The notes below the pieces were generated by a model. That model was not told the origin of the DNA. It searched no databases and saw nothing but the letters and a program-made list of their open reading frames with translations. Of a DNA stretch of 64,000 nt, positions 48,402 through 58,642 are shown piece by piece. The stretch is from Bacillus sp. (in: firmicutes) (GTDB lineage: Bacteria > Bacillota > Bacilli > Bacillales > Salisediminibacteriaceae), in contig JAJOJL010000117.1 of NCBI GenBank assembly GCA_021208645.1, forward strand, positions 1-64,000, given 5' to 3'. Position numbers and translations under genes: made by a program. Every line of letters begins with the position of its first letter. Position 1 is the stretch's first letter.

Positions 48402-48659
48402 GTTGATTTTCGCTTCAGGAGCTCGCTTTCCGCGGGCAACGCCTCAGCCTCCTCGTACCTGCGGGGTCTTCTGTCTCTTCCTCTGCTAGCATTGCTTTGT
48501 AGCATTTTGCGTCGAGACAAATCGCAGCTTCTTCGAGAGGATATGCTCTTAGCCGTTGCTTTTCCCGCAGGACTTTGAGATACTTCCTCGAAATAGCCCA
48601 CGCACGAAGAAAATGTGTGAGCATTTTCGAGGAGTCTCGCTCCTTTCGCTCAAATCAAC
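48402..48659. repeat. Family A dispersed intergenic repeat, copy A2, with a probable internal insertion
   Basis: GTTGATTTTCGCTTCAGGAGCTCGCTTTCCGCGGGC...GGAGTCTCGCTCCTTTCGCTCAAATCAAC; long near-identity to A1. Confidence 0.88.
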
Positions 48660-48731
48660 TCCTAATAAAATTCAACACCAGCCACTAACAGAGTTTTGTA
48701 TTTAAGGACCCATCACATTATTAACGGCAAT

Positions 48732-48766
48732 AAAAATTCCTACCCTTTTGTACAGGTAGGAATTTT
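48732..48766 (-). terminator. Terminator hairpin downstream of degV-like gene
   Basis: AAAATTCCTACC ... GGTAGGAATTTT. Confidence 0.75.
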
Positions 48767-48783
48767 CTATCATACTTTCCAGA

Positions 48784-49650
48784 CTATTGCACTTTCGTAA
48801 CGGAAACGGCGATGGTACCAGGTCCTACATGGGTTCGATAACAGGCCCGATGGTTGTAATGACTTCTTCTTTAACATTAAATTTCTCAGTCATTTTTGTC
48901 ATCATTTCCTTCGCTTCATCAGGAACCTGTGCATGGGAGATTCCAACATTAACAGGGTCTTGACCATAACGTTGCTCGAATTCCTGAATAATTCTTGCAA
49001 CAGCTTTTTTCTGACCCCTTACTTTATCAAACGGAAAAACCTCTCCATCGTCATTTAATGATAAGATAGGTTTAATTTTCAATAATGAACCTAAAACAGC
49101 TGATGCTTTACCAATTCGTCCGTTTTTTTCTAAATACTCAAGGGTATCTACCATAAAAAATACGGATGTGTCTTCAAGTAATTCATTCACTCTACCTAAG
49201 CATTCTTCCTTCGTTGCCCCGGCCTGCGCTAATTTAGCTACTTCCACGACGATAATTCCAATTGCATAAGAAGCTCTTTTGGAATCAATTACTGTTAATG
49301 ACACTTCATCACCTATGGTTTGGGAAGCAATATAGGCAGATTGGAATGTTCCACTTAACTTTGACGATAAATGAATAGAAATAATGTCTGCATTTGGATC
49401 TTGTTCTGCAATACGGCGATATTCCGTTTCAAACTGATGCGGGGTTGGCTGAGATGTTGTTGGAATTTGACCTGCAGTAGCAAGTTTTTTTGTAAAATTG
49501 CTCTGGGTTTAAGTCGACTCCATCCTCAAATGTCTCTTCACCGAAATGAACCTTTAACGGCACAACTGTAATTTCTAGTTCCTCTTGCAATTCTTTTGGA
49601 ATATCTGCTGTTGAATCTGATACTATATAGACTTTACCCATGAAACACAA
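48784..49650 (-). CDS. DegV family fatty-acid-binding protein (frameshifted near 48835 and within ~49300-49500)
   Basis: MGKVYIVSDSTADIPKELQEELEITVVPLKVHFGEETFEDGVDLNPEQFY; corrected end VIEPHVGPGTIAVSVTKVQ*. Confidence 0.93.
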
Positions 49651-49731
49651 CCCCCTTATTATTTAGCGCCGATAAGTTTAATTATTAATTTTACCCACAT
49701 ATAATCTTATCAGCGCTTGTTTTATAAAATT

Positions 49732-51423
49732 TTATTCCACTGCAACAATGTAGGAATACAATGGTTGATTTCCTACATGAACTTCTACTTCCACATCCTC
49801 AAATTTTTCTTCAAGGTAGCTCACAAGTTCATTGGCTTCTTCTTCTGTACGGTCCTCTCCGTAAATGATCGTAACGATTTCACTATCTTCATCTACCATT
49901 TTTTGTAGAAGTTCTTTCGCTACATCCTGTACATTTGGAAGAGTAGATACGATTTCCTTTTCATGAATTCCCATGAAGTCACCTTTCTTAATTTGAACAC
50001 CATTTAAGCTCGTATCACGAACGGCATACGTGACTTCACCTGTTTTCACAGATGCCATGGACTCTGTCATTTCCTCTTTATTATCTTCAATAGAGTCTGT
50101 CGGATTAAAAGATAATAGGGCAGACAATCCTTGTGGTACTGATTTTGATGGAACGACAACTACCTCTAAATCAGATACAGATGCTGCTTGCTCTGCAGCC
50201 ATGATAATATTACTGTTATTTGGAAGCAAGATGATTTTTTCAGCATTGGCCTCATTAATGGCCTTTACAAAGTCCTCTGTCGACGGATTCATAGTTTGCC
50301 CACCTTCAATGACCCGTTTTGCTCCATGTCCTTTAAACAAGTTGGCAATTCCCTCACCCATGGCAACAGTAATAATGGCATACTCTGTTTTTTCATCTTT
50401 TTTCATTGGCTTTGCCGGCATTGGTACAGTGCTTCCCTTTTCCATTTCCAATATACTTGAGTGCTGTTCACGCATATTTTCAATTTTCACGTTAACAAGG
50501 GCACCAAATTTCTGCGCTTCACTGATAACGTCACCAGGATACTCTGCATGGATATGTATCTTTAATAAATCCTCGTCAGATACAACCAATAAAGAATCAC
50601 CATAAGCGCTAAGGGCCTCTCTGAAGTTTCCTTCATCAAAAGGGTTATCCTTTACTTTATCCTGTTCAAATTTCACCATTACCTCTGTACAATAGCCAAA
50701 TTCAATATCCTCTGTAGATAAGTGACTTTGGGCTGATTGATGGTGATGTTCCACTTGAACAAGTTCCTTCATACTTGGAGAGTGCTGAACGAGGTCCACA
50801 ATTTTTTCACCTTTTAAGACAGCAAGGAACCCTTCATAAATAGTAACAAGACCTTGTCCACCTGAGTCTACTACCCCAACTTCTTTTAGAACAGGGAGGA
50901 GATCTGGCGTGCGTTCAAGTGACGCCTTTGATTCCTTTACTACTTCTTCCATAAGTTTAACTACATCATCATTTTTCTTAGAAAATGCAATTGCTCGCTT
51001 TGCAGAGTCTTTCGCCACCGTTAAAATTGTACCTTCTACAGGCTTCATAACAGCCTTGTAAGCCATTTCTACACCGTAATCAAAGGCTTTACTTAAATCT
51101 TTTGCATTGATGGTTTCTTTTCCTTCTACGGATTTTGAAAAGCCACGGAACAATTGGGATAAAATTACTCCTGAGTTTCCACGTGCACCCATAAGAAGAC
51201 CTTTAGCAAATACTCCTGCAATTTTTCCAACATGCTCCACTGCTTGTCCTTTTACCTCTTTGACGCCAGAGGTAATTGTTAAATTCATATTTGTTCCTGT
51301 GTCCCCGTCTGGAACGGGGAAAACATTTAATGCATCGATTGTTTTGGAATTGTTAGATAAATTGTTTGCACCTTCAATAAGCATGTGAGCAAACTTTTCA
51401 CCTTCAATTATTTTTATAGTCAC
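49732..51423 (-). CDS. fakA: DAK2-domain fatty acid kinase FakA / YloV
   Basis: ALNVFPVPDGDTGTNMNLT; KGLLMGARGNSGVILSQL; adjacent to degV-like and yloU. Confidence 0.95.
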   Translation of the reverse strand: MTIKIIEGEKFAHMLIEGANNLSNNSKTIDALNVFPVPDGDTGTNMNLTITSGVKEVKGQAVEHVGKIAGVFAKGLLMGARGNSGVILSQLFRGFSKSVEGKETINAKDLSKAFDYGVEMAYKAVMKPVEGTILTVAKDSAKRAIAFSKKNDDVVKLMEEVVKESKASLERTPDLLPVLKEVGVVDSGGQGLVTIYEGFLAVLKGEKIVDLVQHSPSMKELVQVEHHHQSAQSHLSTEDIEFGYCTEVMVKFEQDKVKDNPFDEGNFREALSAYGDSLLVVSDEDLLKIHIHAEYPGDVISEAQKFGALVNVKIENMREQHSSILEMEKGSTVPMPAKPMKKDEKTEYAIITVAMGEGIANLFKGHGAKRVIEGGQTMNPSTEDFVKAINEANAEKIILLPNNSNIIMAAEQAASVSDLEVVVVPSKSVPQGLSALLSFNPTDSIEDNKEEMTESMASVKTGEVTYAVRDTSLNGVQIKKGDFMGIHEKEIVSTLPNVQDVAKELLQKMVDEDSEIVTIIYGEDRTEEEANELVSYLEEKFEDVEVEVHVGNQPLYSYIVAVE

Positions 51424-51441
51424 AAAATTTTCCTCCTAACA

Positions 51442-51807
51442 CTATGGGTTGGTAACGCGCACACCTTGAACGAAGATGTTCACCGAATCCACTTTTAATC
51501 CTAACATTTGTTCTAGTTGGTATTTCACCTTTGATTGTACATTATGTGCTACTTCAGAAATTTTCGTGCCGTAGCTAACGATAATATACATATCGATGTG
51601 GATTTCCTCATCCTCCATTTCACGAATGACAACGCCTCTAGCTAAGTTTTCTTTCCCCAAAAGGTCAGTAATACCGTCTTTCAATTGTTTTTGTGAAGCC
51701 ATTCCCACTATTCCATAGCAATCGATGGCTGCTCCTCCAGCAATAACTGCAACCACTTCTTTTGAAACGTCGATTCTTCCATAATTCGTTTTCATTTCGA
51801 TGGTCAT
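51442..51807 (-). CDS. yloU: Asp23/Gls24 family protein YloU
   Basis: YGRIDVSKEVVAVIAGGAAIDCYGIVGMAS. Confidence 0.94.
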   Translation of the reverse strand: MTIEMKTNYGRIDVSKEVVAVIAGGAAIDCYGIVGMASQKQLKDGITDLLGKENLARGVVIREMEDEEIHIDMYIIVSYGTKISEVAHNVQSKVKYQLEQMLGLKVDSVNIFVQGVRVTNP

Positions 51808-52063
51808 AAATAATGCCTCCTTTGGGTCTTTACCTTTATTGGCTAAGGACATTTTACTATAAACAATCCAATTTTAAAAGAAACATCGTACGAATTAATA
51901 ATTATATACCCTAGACCGCCTGTCAAGCCTTTTTCCTTGAAAGTTTATTTAAATACACTTGAATTCTTCTACTTCCTATGCTAAGATAACTTAGTGTTTT
52001 GATTTGTAACCGTTATGGAATAGAACGATTGAACTGTTCGTGTTAAGTGAAGGAGGGAAAATC

Positions 52064-52252
52064 ATGGCTCGTAAATGTGTTATTACTGGTAAAGGACCTC
52101 GCACTGGTAACAAACGTTCCCACGCGTTAAATGCAACGAAACGTAAATGGGGCGCTAACGTGCAAAAGGTTCGAATTTTAGTTGATGGAAAACCTAAACG
52201 TGTATATGTTTCTGCTAGAGCACTAAAATCAGGAAAAGTAGAGCGCGTTTAA
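52064..52252 (+). CDS. rpmB: 50S ribosomal protein L28
   Basis: [62 protein letters not shown]. Confidence 0.98.
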   Translation: MARKCVITGKGPRTGNKRSHALNATKRKWGANVQKVRILVDGKPKRVYVSARALKSGKVERV

Positions 52253-52550
52253 TAAAAACTAGACTTGTCTTCAAAAACAAGGGACATTATCTTATAGGGG
52301 CTCGTTCGTTTATACGAGTACGAGCCTTGACGATTTGAACAAATACCTGTTCAACCAAAAAAAACGGCGCATATGGCGACGTTTTTTTGGTTTTTCTCGT
52401 GACTGAAATGCCAAAAGCTACTATGAGATAATTTCACATAATAGGCAAGGGGCGAGAAGGATCCGCCGTTATTGTTTTTTTTTCTAACATCAAAAAAGGC
52501 CGTTTTATACAACCTTTATAATTCCATTAGGAAATAAATTATAATTAGGT

Positions 52551-52631
52551 CTAGCCCTTTTTAAATGCGCCCAAACACGCTCTAACAAAGCCACCGATAA
52601 ACTTAGGTAATTTAATCGTATAAAACTTCAT
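52551..52631 (-). CDS. spoVM: Stage V sporulation protein M (26 aa)
   Basis: MKFYTIKLPKFIGGFVRACLGAFKKG*; GAGGAGGGGG RBS; conserved position next to rpmB. Not in ORF track because of size. Confidence 0.95.
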   Translation of the reverse strand: MKFYTIKLPKFIGGFVRACLGAFKKG

Positions 52632-53120
52632 TTTTCCCCCTCCTCGAAATGAGCTGCCCTCTTCCATATCAAGGACATGTTGAGTAAAATAAACGTTTCT
52701 CGTTATTATCCATTATATTCGCTGAGTTAAAAATAGTACCTATTTTTCAAAGAAAACCTGTGTAATAATTGAAAAAAACTCTTGGACAGGACGTTAAAAT
52801 GAACCTTATGGACCTAGACTATAATAAGCATCAAGTTAAAAAGTTATCTGTAATTGAGTTTTATAAAATGTTCGTATTATGAATTGATTGGTAGAATTAT
52901 CTTACTTTGCACCAACCGTATCACTTAGGAAAACACCCGAAAGTTATAAATGATGGCTAGTTGCTACATTACTTATTGTATTCACTGGCTGCCCATATGT
53001 GATTCGAATTTTTTTCAAAAGGCAAGAAGATAAAAAACGAGAGGGCGACACAACAGGGTACTTTTACCCTAATTTGTCACCCTATCAGCCAAGAGAACGC
53101 TTCGTAAGCTTAACTTACCC

Positions 53121-53771
53121 TTATAGAATTCCCCTAATGGAGTCAATTGCTTGTTTACGATTTCGACTTTTATAAACTGCCGAGCCTGCGACTAGAACAT
53201 TGGCTCCTGCTTCTATACATTGACGTGCAGTGTCTGCATTGACACCACCATCCACTTCAATGTCAATCGATTTATCTAATTTAGTAACCATCTCTTTAAC
53301 TTGGGCAATTTTCGGCAGTACAGAAGGAATAAATGCCTGACCTCCAAAACCAGGATTAACGGTCATTAATAAAACTAAATCAACATCTTCAATGATGTTC
53401 TCAATAGCAGAGACAGGTGTTGCTGGATTGATTACAACTCCAGGCTTCACTCCTAATTCCTTAATGAGGTGGATAGTTCTATGCAAGTGTCTTGTTGCTT
53501 CTGCATGGACACTTATAATATCAGCTCCCGCTTTAGCAAACTGAGGAATAAAGTGGTCGGGATTTTCGATCATTAAATGAACGTCTAAAGGAAGCTTCGT
53601 TATAGGCCTTATGGCATTGACCACCAATGATCCAATGGTTATGTTCGGGACAAAGTGACCATCCATTACATCCACATGAATGTAATCTGCACCCCCCTGT
53701 TCTACATCCATTATTTCCTCTCCCAGTTTAGAAAAGTCAGCGGACAATATGGAAGGAGCAATTTTAATCAT
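53121..53771 (-). CDS. rpe: Ribulose-phosphate 3-epimerase
   Basis: [46 protein letters not shown]. Confidence 0.97.
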   Translation of the reverse strand: MIKIAPSILSADFSKLGEEIMDVEQGGADYIHVDVMDGHFVPNITIGSLVVNAIRPITKLPLDVHLMIENPDHFIPQFAKAGADIISVHAEATRHLHRTIHLIKELGVKPGVVINPATPVSAIENIIEDVDLVLLMTVNPGFGGQAFIPSVLPKIAQVKEMVTKLDKSIDIEVDGGVNADTARQCIEAGANVLVAGSAVYKSRNRKQAIDSIRGIL

Positions 53772-53774
53772 TTG

Positions 53775-54671
53775 TTAATACCTCCGCTTTTGTGATTTGA
53801 TTTCATCAATAAATTCTACATAATGATTATATCGATAGGCAGGGATTTCTCCCGAATTTACTGCTTCTTTTACGGCACATTTTGGCTCATTTACATGGGT
53901 GCAACCACGGAACTTACAATCATTGACCCTCTTTCTCATTTCTGGAAAGCAATAGCTCAAATCCTCCATTTCGATCCCTTCGAAGTCTAGTGAACTAAAC
54001 CCGGGTGTATCCGCCACGTAACCGCCTTCATCTAACGGAATAAGCTCAACATGCCTTGTTGTATGTTTTCCCCTTCCAAGACTTTTGGATATAGGTGCCG
54101 TCTCTATATCCAACTCTGGCTTTAATGCATTCAATAAGGAAGATTTACCGACACCAGACTGCCCGGCAAAAACCGACACCTTGTTAATTAAATAGGGCCG
54201 TAACGTTTCAATGGTCTCTTCCACATAAATGGACGTACTAACGACCTCATAGTTGAGGCGGCGGTATTCTTCTTCGTACGATTGAATTTCCTCTCCCTTT
54301 TGCGCTTTCAGTAAATCTATTTTTGACATACAAATAATAGGCTCAATATCATTTGCTTCCACATGTACTAAAAATCGGTCAAGCAATAAAGAGCTAAAGG
54401 AAGGCTCTTCCGTAGAAAAGACAAGGATTGCTTGGTCTACATTACAGATAGGCGGGCGAACTAGCTCATTTTTTCGTTCGTGAATCTCTAAAACATAGCC
54501 ATCACGCTTATTCTCCGCTTCAAATTCCACCCAGTCTCCCACTAATGGTGTAATTTTCTTTTTACGAAAATTCCCTCGAGCCCGGCATTGAAAAATACCG
54601 TCATTATTTTCCACATAATAAAAACCACTTAATGCTTTGATTATTCTACCTTGCCCCATCACTACCTCCAT
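53775..54671 (-). CDS. rsgA: Small ribosomal subunit biogenesis GTPase RsgA
   Basis: FAGQSGVGKSSLLNAL; DTPGFSSLDF; zinc motif C..C.H..EP.C. Confidence 0.97.
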   Translation of the reverse strand: MEVVMGQGRIIKALSGFYYVENNDGIFQCRARGNFRKKKITPLVGDWVEFEAENKRDGYVLEIHERKNELVRPPICNVDQAILVFSTEEPSFSSLLLDRFLVHVEANDIEPIICMSKIDLLKAQKGEEIQSYEEEYRRLNYEVVSTSIYVEETIETLRPYLINKVSVFAGQSGVGKSSLLNALKPELDIETAPISKSLGRGKHTTRHVELIPLDEGGYVADTPGFSSLDFEGIEMEDLSYCFPEMRKRVNDCKFRGCTHVNEPKCAVKEAVNSGEIPAYRYNHYVEFIDEIKSQKRRY

Positions 54672-54756
54672 AAATGACCAATTGAAATGCCTCCTTTTTA
54701 CTTTTCAGTTACACTAGGCTCAAAGTTTTACCCTTGAGCCCCTTTTTTCTTTGTAA

Positions 54757-56748
54757 CTAGTCCATTCGCCTTAATTGCTCGTATGAATAAGAGAATGGGG
54801 ATCTCTCATGTTCTTCTCCATTAATATACAATAATAAGTAGCCTGTTCCACCAGGGGCAACCGTTAATGTAATTGGAAATTCTTTCGTCTCCGTTATTTC
54901 CTCATCTACCACGAGCCTTGGTGTACTGTGTAAAGTATCAATAATGGATATTCTTATTTGATACGTCGGTATTTCTTCTGCATCTCTGTCAGGCTGTGGA
55001 ACTCTCACTTCAAAGTCAAAGGTCTTTGTTATTTCTTCCTCTACAGGCTCTTCCTCAGGTTCAGGACCTAAAGAAATAATTACGGTGACCTTCGTACGGT
55101 CACGGATTTCCTGGCCACGTTGTGGTGTTTGTGCAACAACCTTACCTTCTTCTACTGTAGGGTGGTATTCTTCTACAAAGTCAATTTCAGTAATAATATT
55201 ATTAGGTGCCAATTCTCTATTCACTTCATCTCTGGTCATTCCATATAAGTTTGGCATAATGAACGTAGGACGTTTACTTAATGTTAACGTCACTGATGTT
55301 TCTCCTGGAACAACCAACTCTCCTGGTTGCGGTGACTGTCCTAATACGAGATCGTCCCCGTGTTCAGTAGATTCTTCGTATTCATACTCTAAATCCTTAA
55401 ACCCTTCAAGCATACGTTCTGCCCGATCTTTTGTTTCACCAATAACATCTGTCATTTCAACAGGTTCTATGCCTTCACTTACAATTAATCTAACCGTTGT
55501 TCCTACTTTAACTGTTTGGCCTGCCCTAGGAGTGTGACTAATAACATGACCTTCTTCTATTTCAGCGTGGTGTCTGTATTCTTCCTCTACTTCAAGCTTC
55601 AAATCCACCAAAATTTCCACTACCTCTTCATATTCCATTCCAACCAAATCATCAGGAATGACGACGTCATCAACACGGAGCATACTAGGAACCAATGAAA
55701 ATGCAACGTACATAACAGCAAAAATAAAGAAGAGGGATAGTAGGCCTGTCACGACCCAAAATTTAGCTGATTTTTTCTTCTTTTCTTTTTCATCTCCAGG
55801 TTTGCCATGTCCACCTTGAGCTTGTCCATGGACAAGGGTCTTGCCATCAACATTCGTGGCTCCGATGATGGGGACGGCCTTCGTTGCTTCTTCATCCTTT
55901 ACTCGTACTTCAATTCTTTTTTCGCCTTTTCTACGTGGGTCAAAAACGGTCGTTAAATCTTGAAGCATTTCATCTGCCGAGTAAAAGCGGTCTAATGGGT
56001 CCTTCGCCGTAGCCCTCAATATGACATTCTCCACCGTTTGTGGAATAGAAATGTCTTTATCCCGAACGTAAGGTACTGGCTCCTGTAACTGCTTAATAGC
56101 GATAGATACTGCCGTATCACCGCTGAATGGCACATCCCCAGTGAGCATTTCATACATTACTATTCCGAGAGAATAGATATCCGATTTATATGTTACATTT
56201 CCACCACGGGCTTGCTCTGGAGATAAATAGTGGACAGAACCTAAAACAGAATTGGTATGGGTTATGGTTGCATCGCTCATTGCCCGAGCAATTCCAAAGT
56301 CTGTTACTTTTGCTAGACCGTCATTACTCAATAGAATATTATGCGGTTTAATATCCCTGTGAACAATATGATTTTCATGGGCATGGTCGATTGCTGACGT
56401 AATTTGCTCCATAATATGTACCGCTTCATGAACCTGGAGCTTACCTTTTTGCTGAATATAATTTTTCAATGTGCTGCCTTGCACATATTCCATTACAATA
56501 TAGTAAAGCTTGTCTTCTTCTCCCACGTCGAAAATGTTTACGACATTAGGGTGGGATAAACTTGTTGCTGCTTGCGCTTCCCTTCTAAATCGGCGAATGA
56601 ATTCATCATCTTCCGAAAACTGCGGCTTCAATACTTTTACGGCAACTTCCCGGTCGAGGATAATATCTCGAGCCAGGTAAACATCAGCCATTCCACCGCC
56701 ACCAATTGGCCTAACTAGTTCATAACGATCGTTTATTCGCTTGTTCAT
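54757..56748 (-). CDS. prkC: Ser/Thr protein kinase PrkC with three PASTA domains
   Basis: Hanks kinase motifs HRDIKPHNILL, DFGIARA; TM segment; PASTA repeats. Confidence 0.97.
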   Translation of the reverse strand: MNKRINDRYELVRPIGGGGMADVYLARDIILDREVAVKVLKPQFSEDDEFIRRFRREAQAATSLSHPNVVNIFDVGEEDKLYYIVMEYVQGSTLKNYIQQKGKLQVHEAVHIMEQITSAIDHAHENHIVHRDIKPHNILLSNDGLAKVTDFGIARAMSDATITHTNSVLGSVHYLSPEQARGGNVTYKSDIYSLGIVMYEMLTGDVPFSGDTAVSIAIKQLQEPVPYVRDKDISIPQTVENVILRATAKDPLDRFYSADEMLQDLTTVFDPRRKGEKRIEVRVKDEEATKAVPIIGATNVDGKTLVHGQAQGGHGKPGDEKEKKKKSAKFWVVTGLLSLFFIFAVMYVAFSLVPSMLRVDDVVIPDDLVGMEYEEVVEILVDLKLEVEEEYRHHAEIEEGHVISHTPRAGQTVKVGTTVRLIVSEGIEPVEMTDVIGETKDRAERMLEGFKDLEYEYEESTEHGDDLVLGQSPQPGELVVPGETSVTLTLSKRPTFIMPNLYGMTRDEVNRELAPNNIITEIDFVEEYHPTVEEGKVVAQTPQRGQEIRDRTKVTVIISLGPEPEEEPVEEEITKTFDFEVRVPQPDRDAEEIPTYQIRISIIDTLHSTPRLVVDEEITETKEFPITLTVAPGGTGYLLLYINGEEHERSPFSYSYEQLRRMD

Positions 56749-57500
56749 TCTTGGTCACTTCCTTCTGGAGTGTGATGAACAATCGTAATGGTAATATTGT
56801 CTTCTCCGCCTCTTTCATTTGCAAGGCGAATGAGTTCGTCAGCAATATCTTCTAATTTATTTTCTGGACTTAACTTCTCATTAATTTCCTCGTCCATTAG
56901 TTTATCAGTTAACCCGTCAGAACATAACAATAAATAGCTGCCTTCATCCCAGTTGATCGTGTCAATATCCACTTTAATAGATGGTTCTGTACCTAAAGCT
57001 CTAAGCACAACATTCTTTCGTGGATGGAACATAGCCTCGTCTTCCGTTATTTGCCCAGAGCGGACTAGCTCACCTACTAAGGAATGATCGTCTGTTAATT
57101 GTTTCATCTCTTCTGGTGTTTTTAAATAAATCCGAGAATCTCCAACATTTGCAACGGTGATAAATTGTTCATTACAGATGGCCACCACTAGAGTAGTCCC
57201 CATACCGACACATTGTTTATTTTCGTTTGCATGATTGTTTAGATGACTATTAATATCTAGGATCGTTGCTTCCAACCACTTTTCAGCTTCTTTTTGGGGT
57301 GAAAATTCACTTCATTTTCATCCCATTTTTTTTAATAAGTATTCCTTTGTCATGTTACTTGCCACTTCACCAGCTTGATGGCCCCCCATCCCATCGGCAA
57401 CGAGGGCGAGCATCTGCCCATGACGGTCCATCATAAAACCACCGTCATCTTCGTTGTGAGGTCTAAGTTGACCAACATCCGTTTTAAATACCGCTTCCAT
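56745..57500 (-). CDS. prpC: PP2C-type phosphatase PrpC, frameshifted near 57260-57330
   Basis: TDVGQLRPHNEDDGGF; ALVADGMGGHQAGEVAS; VANVGDSRIYL. Confidence 0.96.
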
Positions 57501-57505
57501 CCTAA

Positions 57506-58588
57506 TTATCCCCTCGTTTCTTCTTTACGCTCCTTTGCTCGAAGTTGACCGCATGCTGCGTCAATATCGTGCCCTTGCTCCCTTCGAATTGTCACATTTA
57601 TTCCTCTATTTTTTAAAGTGCGCTCAAAGGCAAAAATCTCTTCCTTCGGTGTCCGCACATAATCCCTCTCCAATACATTATTAACTGGTATTAAGTTAAC
57701 GTGACATTTTATATCTTTAATTAAGTCAGCTAACTTTTCAGCATCCTCTATGGAATCATTCACACCACCAAACAGCCCGTACTCGAAAGTAATTCTGCGC
57801 CCTGTTTTATCAATATAATATTTGATAGAATCCATCAATTTTTCCAAAGGATATGCACGGTTTATGGGCATAAGTCGCGATCTTGTTTCTGCATTTGCCG
57901 CATGCAGGGAAATGGCAAAATTGATTTGCATTCCTTCGTCAGCAAATTGATAGATTTTTGGGACAACACCACTGGTGGAGACAGTGATGTGTCTTGCACC
58001 AATATTTAACCCAATGTCATGGTTGACTGTTTTTATAAAACGGATCAGTTCATCATAGTTATCAAATGGTTCACCAATTCCCATGACAACTATCGAATCT
58101 ACACGTTCCTCATTAGCATCGAGGAATTTTTGGGCCATAAGTACCTGTGCCACTATTTCTCCTGCTTCCAAGTTTCGCTTTAACCCTCCAAGGGTAGAGG
58201 CGCAAAAAGTACAGCCTAATCTGCACCCAACTTGCGTTGTTACACACACACTGTTGCCATAATTATGTCGCATAACCACAGTCTCAATGGAGTAGCCATC
58301 ATTTAGCCCAAACAAAAATTTAATGGTACCATCCTTTGACGTTTGTTCCGTTATGGTTGTTAGAGTAGTCAATGTGTAATCATTCGCCAAAGCTTCCCTT
58401 AAATCCTTCGACAAATTAGACATCTTTTCAAAAGAATCTACCCTTTTTACATAAAGCCAGTCAAATATTTGCTTTGCCCGAAAAGTAGGTTCACCTATTT
58501 CCTTCAACCAGGCTGTAAGTTCTTCAAAAGTTAATGAATAAATAGACGGGCTACTATCTTTATTCATTTGAGTGTTTTCTAATAACAT
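57506..58588 (-). CDS. rlmN: 23S rRNA (adenine2503-C2)-methyltransferase
   Basis: [15 protein letters not shown] radical SAM motif; [12 protein letters not shown]. Confidence 0.97.
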   Translation of the reverse strand: MLLENTQMNKDSSPSIYSLTFEELTAWLKEIGEPTFRAKQIFDWLYVKRVDSFEKMSNLSKDLREALANDYTLTTLTTITEQTSKDGTIKFLFGLNDGYSIETVVMRHNYGNSVCVTTQVGCRLGCTFCASTLGGLKRNLEAGEIVAQVLMAQKFLDANEERVDSIVVMGIGEPFDNYDELIRFIKTVNHDIGLNIGARHITVSTSGVVPKIYQFADEGMQINFAISLHAANAETRSRLMPINRAYPLEKLMDSIKYYIDKTGRRITFEYGLFGGVNDSIEDAEKLADLIKDIKCHVNLIPVNNVLERDYVRTPKEEIFAFERTLKNRGINVTIRREQGHDIDAACGQLRAKERKEETRG

Positions 58589-58642
58589 AGTGTCTCACCT
58601 TCTAGAATGCCATAAATATCCTTGTATTTATAGCTATTTTTT

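Noticed and set aside
48380-48624. Small ORFs across repeat copy A2
   Set aside because: Same repeat-derived peptides in several frames; no RBS or family support.
50030-50605. 191-aa plus-strand ORF antisense to fakA
   Set aside because: Entirely inside a well-supported FakA/YloV CDS on the other strand; composition is a mirror of the coding strand and no family motif is seen.
55085-55537. 150-aa plus-strand ORF antisense to the PASTA region of prkC
   Set aside because: Shadow ORF; periodicity comes from the PASTA repeats on the coding strand.
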